In this document: positions 1 through 5,588 of the stretch, piece by piece
How positions within the stretch are numbered: the stretch's first letter is position 1
How the letters are laid out: each line of letters opens with the position of its first letter
Source: Spirochaetia bacterium
Lineage (GTDB): Bacteria; Spirochaetota; UBA12135
Direction: 5' to 3'
Assembly (NCBI GenBank): GCA_003497555.1
Contig: DNNS01000636.1
Coordinates: 8,310 to 17,643 of the forward strand
Length of the DNA: 9,334 nucleotides
Translations under genes and position numbers: made by a program
Notes under the pieces: generated by a model
The model's database searches: none
Told to the model about the DNA's origin: nothing
What the model saw: only the letters and a program-made list of their open reading frames with translations

Positions 1-943
1 CAGTCTCGAGTACGCGGAACGTCTCACTATACATTGACTGATCTGTTCCCATATCCGTGCCGTACAACAGGCGATCCTGATAGCGGATGAAAAAATTACG
101 CGCCTGGCGCGGCTGCCTGGCCAGATCGGTAAAGCGGCCTGAAAAATCAGCGTAAACAGCAGGGTGCGCATCAAGCAGAGCTCCAAACGCAGCGAGATCA
201 TGCGAAAGATTACCCAGGTGGCAGAGAATAAAACGGTTGCGCGGATAGAGGTTAAGAATTTTTTCCTGCCACTCAAGCTGTTCTTTCATTCCGGGCAAGC
301 CCTGTCCGTAGGTGTTGTAGATCTGTGCGGAAAATGCAGCTTCGTTGCTACCGTCCGGCTCCAGGTAACTCCATACCGGATCGCCGGTATGGAGGGAGAT
401 CGGGATATTAAAAGCAGCGCAGGCATCCATAACAGGTTGACATTTTTCATCAAAAAGATGAAGGCCGCTCCAGGTATCACCGGAGCCTGCCAAAATTCCC
501 GATCCTTTATCCACAATCTCTCCGATACCTTTCGCACCATTACGGATACAGGCTTTGAGATCAGCAATCGATCGTTTTGGGAAATCAGGTTTCTCCCAGT
601 CGGCAGTGTAAAAACCGCAAAAAAGATACAACCGCTCTGAAAATTTTTCACAAAGATCAGCAATTGTTTTAAAAAGCTCGCCGTTCGCCATGGTAAGTAC
701 CACACTTTTTTCAACATTCACCGCATCCATTGCCGCTATCCACGCGCGTATATCATGCTCTGCAGGTAGTTCGCGCCCGCCGCTGCCCTGTCTGCCGTGG
801 CAGTGCATATCAATCACGGGATATTTAGCTTTAGGCACTTGCGTAACAGGCACTACCAATCTGCTAACAGGCCTGAAATCCCTGAGCAGCAGCCGGTCAA
901 TCGCACCGCCGGACGCATCAGATTTATTTAAATTTTCCTGCAT
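1..943 (-). CDS. Amidohydrolase-2 family TIM-barrel metal-dependent hydrolase (3' end cut by window edge)
   Basis: The frame is open from ATG at 943 to the window edge and gives 314 residues, so the last few dozen are probably missing. The metal-ligand pattern of the superfamily is present: DMHCH (His47, His49) after strand 1, GE (Glu142), SLHTGD (His185), ILCHLGN (His242) and YGTDMG (Asp297). There is no signal peptide, so it should be cytoplasmic. The start is supported by AGGGGGA (957-951), 7 nt before ATG. That Shine-Dalgarno overlaps the TAG stop of the xylanase gene (958-956), and the genes are 12 bp apart, indicating one operon with translational coupling. Known family members include decarboxylases, hydratases and several sugar or aromatic lactonases. 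With a xylanase, a sugar lactonase or similar catabolic role is reasonable, but that is inference. Family assignment is firm; substrate is unknown. Confidence 0.9.
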   Translation of the reverse strand, partial: MQENLNKSDASGGAIDRLLLRDFRPVSRLVVPVTQVPKAKYPVIDMHCHGRQGSGGRELPAEHDIRAWIAAMDAVNVEKSVVLTMANGELFKTIADLCEKFSERLYLFCGFYTADWEKPDFPKRSIADLKACIRNGAKGIGEIVDKGSGILAGSGDTWSGLHLFDEKCQPVMDACAAFNIPISLHTGDPVWSYLEPDGSNEAAFSAQIYNTYGQGLPGMKEQLEWQEKILNLYPRNRFILCHLGNLSHDLAAFGALLDAHPAVYADFSGRFTDLARQPRQARNFFIRYQDRLLYGTDMGTDQSMYSETFRVLET

Positions 944-955
944 ATGGATGTCCCC

Positions 956-2842
956 CTATTGAAGCTGTAGCCTGACAAGCGTATCCTTGCCGGCTGATAC
1001 ATGTACTGTCTGCACGGCTGTTTTGCCTTCACCGGTTGCCTGTATCTCGTAAGCACCAAGGAAAACCCTGGTGCGGAATGTTCCATCCGCTCCGGAAACA
1101 CCGCTTTTCCTGCTCCACCATTTGCCGAATACAAGCTGGTCGTATTGCGTCATTGCCGGGCGGTAGGTCCAATCCCGGCGGATATACTCGGCTTTGTTCT
1201 GAACATACCGCGAATTTGTCTCACCGCCCCAGAATGACCACAAGGTAAATCCCCGCACTGCAGGATGACTGAAGGCTGCGGTAAGGAAATCAGAACAATA
1301 AACGCCATGCAGATCATCATCGGAGCATTCCGCAGTAAATTCGGTGATATGTACCTGCAGGCCTGTTTTGGCATATACTTCATCAAGGATTTCAATTACT
1401 TTGCCTATGGGCGTCAGCGGCTGCCAGATATGGGATTGTATTCCAATTAGATTGATCGGCGCCCCTCCTTCTCTGAGTTCGCGCACAATACGCAGAAATT
1501 TTTCCCTTCCCGGATCAGACAAACCGTTATCCCAGCGAAGAATTTCATTTTCATTGTAGGACAGCAATGCGCCCGAATCTTCCTCCCGCGCTATCTTGAA
1601 TACTTCTATTAAAAACTCACTGTTCTTCCCGCACATCAATTCCGGCTTGTCGCTCGACTTCACTTCATTGATAACATCCCACACATCAACAGCGCCTTTA
1701 AATTCGCGTGCATATTGCCGGACATGCTTGCGTACCGCATCCCGGAATTCAGACTCGCTTTTATCCCGGTATTTCGGCGGAGTAAACTGTGTCTTGGGCC
1801 AGTACAGCGTATGCCCGTATGCGCCTGAAAAACCGTTTTCCTTAATCCATTGCAGCAGCTGTACTGCTGCCGGATTAACGGCATCCGGATTTTTTCTGTT
1901 CCACTTCAGATCGTTTGCCGGAGTGATGGAGTTGAAATGTTTTTTAAGTTCATTGCTGTATGGTACTGCATCAGGGCCGATAAGATATTCAGGAATAACA
2001 GCCGCGCCGAAGTTAAACGCATGACCAAGCTGACGAATACTGATTTGGGATCCGATAGCAGGATTCCCCGATTTATCCGTTATCTGTACATTTAAAATTC
2101 CCATACGGATTTCTTCGATTCGTTTTTCAGCAGCCACTCTCCAGGTATCGGGATTGGGAGTTCCGCCGAACCAGTCAACAGCTACTGTTGGATACGGTTC
2201 GGGATTTTTGCCATAGTTGAGCAGGCGTATGTTTTTTAATTCAACATCGCCGGCCTGATGGCCGAATCCGAAAATAATATCAATTTTTCCATTCTCTACG
2301 GTTTCCAGGGCAACATCTCTCACAACAGCAAATTCCTTCCATTCATCAGTCACCTTGGTATTAAATTCATGCAAAATACCCCATTTATTCTGTTTTTCCC
2401 TGGGATATGTCCACAACCGCAGGTAAATTATGTTTTCCGGTCTGGCCCGCGCCCAGAATGATATTTTAATTGTATCGCCCGTACGAATATCGGTTTTAGC
2501 GCTTTGCTGCAGTAATGCAAGCGAGTTAACAAGACTCTTGTTGTCAGCCGGGGGTTTACGCCCATCAGGTATGGTAATGGTGATTATTTCCCCGGAGCCG
2601 ATTTCTTTTCCTCCGGAAATTCGAGCTTCGCAGCCGTTGGCATTGACAAGATCAAATGCTTTCAGTTCCGGATTATTTTGCAGTGTCGGATTATCAGCAC
2701 AAAGATTACAGTGCAGCATGAATGCCAAAAACAGAATAATCAGACTGATTCGGAGTAAACGAATATCTGCTGCTTCGGGATAGACTACTCCCGGCGTTTT
2801 CCCGCGGTTCATTGTTTGAGTAACAATTTGATAAGTATTCAT
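956..2842 (-). CDS. Secreted multidomain GH10 endo-1,4-beta-xylanase
   Basis: A 628-residue glycoside hydrolase family 10 enzyme expected to cleave internal beta-1,4-xylosyl bonds with retention. ATG at 2842 is chosen because AAAGGAT lies just upstream with good spacing; an in-frame ATG at 2869 has no such site. Residues 1-30 form an unusually long polar N-terminus before a hydrophobic segment (about 31-46), then LCA-DN as a possible signal-peptidase site. Residues about 61-211 look like a carbohydrate-binding jelly roll of the CBM4/9 kind. The barrel (about 250-575) carries the GH10 active-site set: Lys313 (LKW), His344 and Trp348 (GHTLYW), Asn392 with acid/base Glu393 (WDVINEV), Gln469 and His471 (IQSH), and nucleophile Glu501 (ITEF). 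A short beta-rich tail (about 582-628) ends the protein. It is the first gene of an operon with the amidohydrolase. Xylan is the expected substrate, though divergent GH10 members can prefer related glycans. Confidence 0.93.
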   Translation of the reverse strand: MNTYQIVTQTMNRGKTPGVVYPEAADIRLLRISLIILFLAFMLHCNLCADNPTLQNNPELKAFDLVNANGCEARISGGKEIGSGEIITITIPDGRKPPADNKSLVNSLALLQQSAKTDIRTGDTIKISFWARARPENIIYLRLWTYPREKQNKWGILHEFNTKVTDEWKEFAVVRDVALETVENGKIDIIFGFGHQAGDVELKNIRLLNYGKNPEPYPTVAVDWFGGTPNPDTWRVAAEKRIEEIRMGILNVQITDKSGNPAIGSQISIRQLGHAFNFGAAVIPEYLIGPDAVPYSNELKKHFNSITPANDLKWNRKNPDAVNPAAVQLLQWIKENGFSGAYGHTLYWPKTQFTPPKYRDKSESEFRDAVRKHVRQYAREFKGAVDVWDVINEVKSSDKPELMCGKNSEFLIEVFKIAREEDSGALLSYNENEILRWDNGLSDPGREKFLRIVRELREGGAPINLIGIQSHIWQPLTPIGKVIEILDEVYAKTGLQVHITEFTAECSDDDLHGVYCSDFLTAAFSHPAVRGFTLWSFWGGETNSRYVQNKAEYIRRDWTYRPAMTQYDQLVFGKWWSRKSGVSGADGTFRTRVFLGAYEIQATGEGKTAVQTVHVSAGKDTLVRLQLQ

Positions 2843-2884
2843 GAATTTATCCTTTATAAAAGTAATCATAATGTATACGATGCT

Positions 2885-2890
2885 ATTATA
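2885..2890 (-). promoter_or_regulatory. Possible -10 box of the xylanase operon
   Basis: TATAAT on the minus strand lies about 43 bp upstream of the xylanase ATG. No recognisable -35 hexamer precedes it at normal spacing, which would fit an activator-dependent promoter such as one used by the divergent AraC-type protein. In DNA this AT-rich a chance match is likely. Confidence 0.3.
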
Positions 2891-3023
2891 GTATAATGTG
2901 AAGCTTGTTTTCTATAAGCGGATTGATAAATATTATAAAATATTTGACCTTATAAACTGGGAAGTTTTAAATTTTTTCGAATTTAGTATGAGCAATTTTT
3001 TTCTTTGATATGCATAATGATTT

Positions 3024-3146
3024 AATCTGTAGAAAATACTTGATAATGCAATTTATACTCTTTTTTCCCTTCTGTGAGAATTTATTTCCGATAGTCTATT
3101 AAAAATTTATTTATGCGTTGTTTTGCTTGCCAAAGAAATAAATTCG
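3024..3146 (+). repeat. Regulator leader repeat, copy 1 (upstream of the AraC-type gene)
   Basis: This stretch shares ordered blocks with 4049-4178. An exact 16-mer AGAAAATACTTGATAA begins at 3031, ATACTCTTTTTT at 3055, a GTG-GAAT-TATTTC block at 3074, TGCG at 3114, and an exact 12-mer GAAATAAATTCG at 3135. Spacing to the second block is identical in both copies (24 nt); later spacing differs by only a few bases. The intervening DNA has diverged, so this is an old duplication or a constrained regulatory module rather than a recent transposition. The last block argues that the region is non-coding and that the AraC-type gene starts downstream of it. Confidence 0.75.
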
Positions 3147-3156
3147 TATCCAAATC

Positions 3157-3185
3157 TATTCATCGGTAAAAACATACTGTATAAT
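3157..3185 (+). promoter_or_regulatory. Possible weak promoter of the AraC-type gene
   Basis: TATTCA (3157-3162) is separated by 17 bp from a perfect TATAAT (3180-3185). The -35 matches consensus at only 3 of 6 bases. If the -10 is real, transcription would start near 3192, so the ATG at 3195 would be read from an almost leaderless mRNA. AT-richness makes a chance -10 plausible. Confidence 0.35.
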
Positions 3186-4016
3186 ATGTTTATTATGGAA
3201 AACCAATCAAGGCCCGATAGTGAAAATAATTATTCAATCATTCTTTTTAGTACCAAAGAAAACATACAAAGCTCCCGGTGCGTTCGTCCGGGTTTTCATG
3301 AATTGTTATATGTACTATCCGGGAAAATAACTCATACTATCAACGGAATCGAACACCTTCAGGAAAAAGGGCACCTGACATTTCTTCGCTCGGCCGATAC
3401 CTATTCAACACACGGAAGCGAATTCGAACAGATCATCATCAATTTTCCCTCTGAATTTCTGAAACAAATGGCAAAAAACTCCCGGCATGAAAAACAGCTC
3501 GCAGCGTTTATCAGGCAAAATAACACGCCGATTATCAGGATAGGCCCCGGACAACAGGAAGTTTTCGAGGATTCGGTTGCCTTTCTCTGGCGGCATCAGC
3601 ATTCATCGTTCAGCCAGCTTGTGTTAATGCGTTTTTTACTGGATTTTTTTATTAATTATATAATTTCAGCGGCTGCACCGGAGACACTGTGTTTGCCGCA
3701 ATGGCTCAGGGATGCAATTCAGTATGTTGAAAAAAATATCGAAAACGACATAAGCATAGCAGCTCTTGTTTTTGCAACCGGAATGACCGCAAGCCACGTA
3801 TCTCGTTCATTTAAAAAATATTTCTCCATGTCGCCATCGGATTTTATCAATAAAAAACGGCTGGAAAGAAGCTGCCTGCTTCTGGAGCATTCAAATTATC
3901 CTGTTACCAATATCGCAGGCAGGATTGGTTTCAGCAGTACAAGCTATTTTTGCAGCCTTTTTAAAAAAGAATATCAATGTTCCCCCAGGGAATTCAGAAA
4001 AAAACGCAGCCGCTAA
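3186..4016 (+). CDS. AraC/XylS-family transcriptional regulator with cupin-like sensor domain
   Basis: This is a 276-residue one-component regulator if started at ATG 3186, or 273 if started at ATG 3195. The N-terminal half has a small-molecule-binding cupin look, with PGFHELLYVLSG followed by a GHLTFLRSADTYSTHG stretch. The C-terminal ~100 residues form the AraC DNA-binding domain: a first helix-turn-helix around ISIAALVFATGMTASHVSRS, a second around VTNIAGRIGFSSTSYFCSLF, and the characteristic end CSPREFRKKR. Neither ATG has a Shine-Dalgarno site, unlike the enzyme genes nearby. A TTG at 3123 would extend the frame but would make part of a conserved non-coding block coding, so it is rejected. 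It is divergent from the xylanase operon and is likely, by inference, to activate it and perhaps the downstream hydrolase in response to a sugar. Confidence 0.9.
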   Translation: MFIMENQSRPDSENNYSIILFSTKENIQSSRCVRPGFHELLYVLSGKITHTINGIEHLQEKGHLTFLRSADTYSTHGSEFEQIIINFPSEFLKQMAKNSRHEKQLAAFIRQNNTPIIRIGPGQQEVFEDSVAFLWRHQHSSFSQLVLMRFLLDFFINYIISAAAPETLCLPQWLRDAIQYVEKNIENDISIAALVFATGMTASHVSRSFKKYFSMSPSDFINKKRLERSCLLLEHSNYPVTNIAGRIGFSSTSYFCSLFKKEYQCSPREFRKKRSR

Positions 4017-4048
4017 AACCAATTACGATCCGGATATCTGTCCCAAAG

Positions 4049-4178
4049 AATCAGCAGAAAATACTTGATAACATGGCGCATACTCTTTTTTTCTCCCACC
4101 GTGCGAATATATTTCTATTATTATAGAAAAAAGCCTCTTTTAAAAGTGCGCGTTTACCCTACCCTTGAAATAAATTCG
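4049..4178 (+). repeat. Regulator leader repeat, copy 2 (upstream of the GntR/LacI-type gene)
   Basis: This is the counterpart of 3024-3146. The exact 16-mer begins at 4056, ATACTCTTTTTT at 4080, the GTG-GAAT-TATTTC block at 4101, TGCG at 4147 and GAAATAAATTCG at 4167. This copy carries a perfect 7-bp inverted repeat, TTTCTAT/ATAGAAA with a 4-nt centre (4112-4129), that copy 1 lacks. It lies between the AraC-type stop and the promoter of the next regulator, so it could be a shared operator region or a remnant of a duplication that brought the two regulators together. Confidence 0.75.
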
Positions 4179-4191
4179 GACCCCATTAAAC

Positions 4192-4220
4192 TTGCTAAAA
4201 TTGTATTTTTTAATTATACT
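4192..4220 (+). promoter_or_regulatory. Probable sigma-70-type promoter of the GntR/LacI-type gene
   Basis: TTGCTA (4192-4197, 4 of 6 matches) is followed after exactly 17 bp by TATACT (4215-4220, 5 of 6). Transcription would begin near 4227, leaving a leader of about 43 nt before ATG 4271 and excluding the TTG at 4223 as a start. The AraC-type gene therefore need not be co-transcribed with this one. Confidence 0.55.
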
Positions 4221-4253
4221 TATTGCATCTTAAACTTGTTTTAACAAATACAA
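4202..4253 (+). promoter_or_regulatory. Inverted repeat bracketing the -10 box, candidate autoregulatory operator
   Basis: TTGTATTT (4202-4209) and AAATACAA (4246-4253) are perfect 8-bp inverted copies 36 bp apart, enclosing the -10 box and expected start point. A smaller inverted repeat, TTGTT-TT-AACAA (4236-4247), lies inside. GntR-type proteins bind inverted repeats and frequently repress their own genes, so autoregulation is a fair inference. Low sequence complexity limits confidence. Confidence 0.35.
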
Positions 4254-4270
4254 GATCAACACTTTCAAAA

Positions 4271-5419
4271 ATGTTTAATATCTTTTCTGAAATTCCGGGG
4301 TCTGCTGAACACATTCCGGTTACCTACAAGGCTATAAAAAGAAAAATTATCGAAAATGAGATTATTGGCGCACAAAGAAAAAAAGGCGGCAAATTACCTT
4401 CCATCCGCGAACTCGCGTTTAAACTGCACACCAATCAAATCACTGTTATGCGCGCCATCGGTGAACTCGCCGGAGAGGGAATACTCGTATCTGTCGAAAA
4501 AAAAGGCGTATACATTAATGATATTGATATATGCAGAAAGTATCTGGTAAAAAACAATATTATAGGTGTAATTTTACCCGGTATTGATAAAAACAATATC
4601 TATTATTTTGACAGGGTGCTCATGTCAATAGAAGCAGCTGCTTTTAAAAACAATTATAATCTTATAATTCAGAATCTTTCATGGTCTACAAAAAAAATTG
4701 AACATTACCTGGAAAATTTTGTCGGATATTACAGGGCAGCAGGCATTATCATGCGCCTTCCTTCCTGTTTTACCAACAATGCACTTGTTAAAACCGCTTC
4801 CGAAATGGGTACCTGCATTGTGACGATTGACAGTGAATTTCCCGGAGCTTTTACTGATGCGGTAATCGTTGATAACTTCAGGGGCGGATATCTCGCTGCT
4901 GCCGAACTGATAAAAAACGGGCACCGGCGCATTGCTTTTTTCATGGATACGGTGTCAGATCCATCTGATCGAACCGACATTGTGACTGACAGATACCGGG
5001 GATATTGCAGCGCTTTGCAGGAAAACAATATTCCGGTAAAACAGGAATGGAATATTTCACTTGAAGAACCGATAAAAAATTACCGGAAAAAAGATCTGGC
5101 CCTGTTTATTACGCAGGAACAAATTACCGGTATTTTCTGTTTTAATGATCACAAGTGCTCGGATCTGGTAAATTATCTCTCCTTTTCAGGAATTAGTATT
5201 CCAGGAGATATATCGGTTATCGGTTTTGACAATATCAATCTTTCTAATAATGCCGGTATACACTGCGCAAGCATTGATCCGCGCCGGGAAGAAATGGGCA
5301 GCAAGGCAGTTGAATTTATTAATGATCGTATAACTCTTCCGCAAATTAAAGAACAAAGGCGCTGGATAATTAATCCTTGTCCTGTACCTGGAACTAGTAT
5401 AGCAGAACCTCGCGTCTGA
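4271..5419 (+). CDS. GntR-type DNA-binding / LacI-type sugar-sensing regulator (AraR-like architecture)
   Basis: A 382-residue one-component regulator. Residues about 18-84 form a GntR winged helix-turn-helix, with the typical KLPSIRELA segment (about 42-49) and a second helix running NQITVMRAIGELAGEGIL. Residues about 95-382 resemble the periplasmic-binding-protein-like sensor of LacI-family proteins: NNIIGVILPG at its start, NGHRRIAFF (216-224), GIFCFND (287-293) and SVIGFDN (315-321). This combination is the AraR type known from arabinose control in Bacillus. ATG 4271 is chosen because the upstream TTG at 4223 precedes the expected transcription start and the wing domain needs no extra N-terminus; no clear Shine-Dalgarno is seen. 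It lies 169 bp upstream of the secreted hydrolase gene and is the obvious candidate to control it. The ligand is probably a sugar or oligosaccharide but cannot be named. Confidence 0.92.
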   Translation: MFNIFSEIPGSAEHIPVTYKAIKRKIIENEIIGAQRKKGGKLPSIRELAFKLHTNQITVMRAIGELAGEGILVSVEKKGVYINDIDICRKYLVKNNIIGVILPGIDKNNIYYFDRVLMSIEAAAFKNNYNLIIQNLSWSTKKIEHYLENFVGYYRAAGIIMRLPSCFTNNALVKTASEMGTCIVTIDSEFPGAFTDAVIVDNFRGGYLAAAELIKNGHRRIAFFMDTVSDPSDRTDIVTDRYRGYCSALQENNIPVKQEWNISLEEPIKNYRKKDLALFITQEQITGIFCFNDHKCSDLVNYLSFSGISIPGDISVIGFDNINLSNNAGIHCASIDPRREEMGSKAVEFINDRITLPQIKEQRRWIINPCPVPGTSIAEPRV

Positions 5420-5510
5420 ATCACCAGCCGTTAACAGTATAAAATATGGTATTTCCTTATTTTATTTTCACTATTTTTTCATCATTATAATTTTTTTTTT
5501 ATAAAAACTC

Positions 5511-5539
5511 TTGACAGAATTATAAACATGTATTATAAT
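5511..5539 (+). promoter_or_regulatory. Exact-consensus sigma-70 promoter of the secreted hydrolase gene
   Basis: TTGACA (5511-5516), a 17-bp spacer and TATAAT (5534-5539) match the sigma-70 consensus at every base and in spacing. The DNA just upstream is very AT-rich, including ten T's at 5491-5500, as in an UP element. Transcription should start near 5546. So strong a core promoter normally needs repression, which fits the symmetric element at the start point and the neighbouring LacI-type sensor protein. Confidence 0.88.
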
Positions 5540-5543
5540 GGAT

Positions 5544-5577
5544 TTATCTGCTATTCTGCGCTTAGCAGATAAGCAGA
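5544..5577 (+). promoter_or_regulatory. Nested inverted repeat at the transcription start: operator and/or bistable leader hairpin
   Basis: Two overlapping symmetries can be drawn. The first is a perfect 10-bp inverted repeat, TTATCTGCTA (5544-5553) with TAGCAGATAA (5563-5572), around a 9-nt loop. The second pairs TCTGCTATTCTGC (5547-5559) with GCAGATAAGCAGA (5565-5577), 11 of 13 positions matching around a 5-nt loop. They share bases and are mutually exclusive as RNA. The second reaches the AAAGGAG ribosome-binding site (5577-5583), the first leaves it free. As DNA, the element sits across the expected start point, an ideal place for a repressor. Whether it acts as DNA or RNA cannot be told from sequence. 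Confidence 0.6.
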
Positions 5578-5588
5578 AAGGAGCGAAT

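Larger units (their letters stand above)
2843..3185. other. AT-rich divergent intergenic region between xylanase operon and AraC-type gene
   Basis: These 343 bp hold no credible gene. They must contain the promoter of the leftward xylanase operon and the regulatory DNA of the rightward AraC-type gene. TATAAT occurs on the minus strand (2890-2885) and again on the plus strand (2892-2897), back to back, but neither has a good -35 at 16-18 bp. A 6-bp palindrome GTATAC (2873-2878) sits near the expected leftward start point. The right half contains the leader repeat described separately. This is where an AraC-type activator could act on both genes; no operator can be assigned from sequence alone. 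Confidence 0.7.

Noticed and set aside
164..962. Plus-strand open frames of 158 and 90 residues, and a minus-strand 143-residue frame, across the amidohydrolase region
   Set aside because: They overlap a frame that carries all metal-binding motifs and a good ribosome-binding site; their own translations show no domain or motif.
1596..2783. Plus-strand open frames of up to 142 residues opposite the xylanase
   Set aside because: They are antisense shadows of a gene with a complete GH10 active site and show no recognisable features.
2843..2869. ATG at 2869 as xylanase start (9 residues longer)
   Set aside because: The strong AAAGGAT ribosome-binding site lies inside this extension and points to ATG 2842.
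3123..3185. TTG start extending the AraC-type protein by 21 residues
   Set aside because: The extension runs through a block also conserved in the non-coding leader of the next gene, and no ribosome-binding site precedes it.
4223..4270. TTG start extending the GntR/LacI-type protein by 16 residues
   Set aside because: It lies at or before the expected transcription start of a promoter ending at 4220.
5491..5500. Run of ten T's as a terminator for the GntR/LacI-type gene
   Set aside because: No stable GC-containing stem precedes it; it fits better as AT-rich DNA upstream of the -35 box.
5544..5578. Repeated GCAGA/TCTGC units as a CRISPR-like or tandem repeat
   Set aside because: Too few and too short; they are explained by a nested inverted repeat at one site.
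5538..5588. ATG at 5538 as start of the large secreted hydrolase
   Set aside because: It overlaps the consensus -10 box, would place 17 polar residues before the signal peptide, and lacks a ribosome-binding site.
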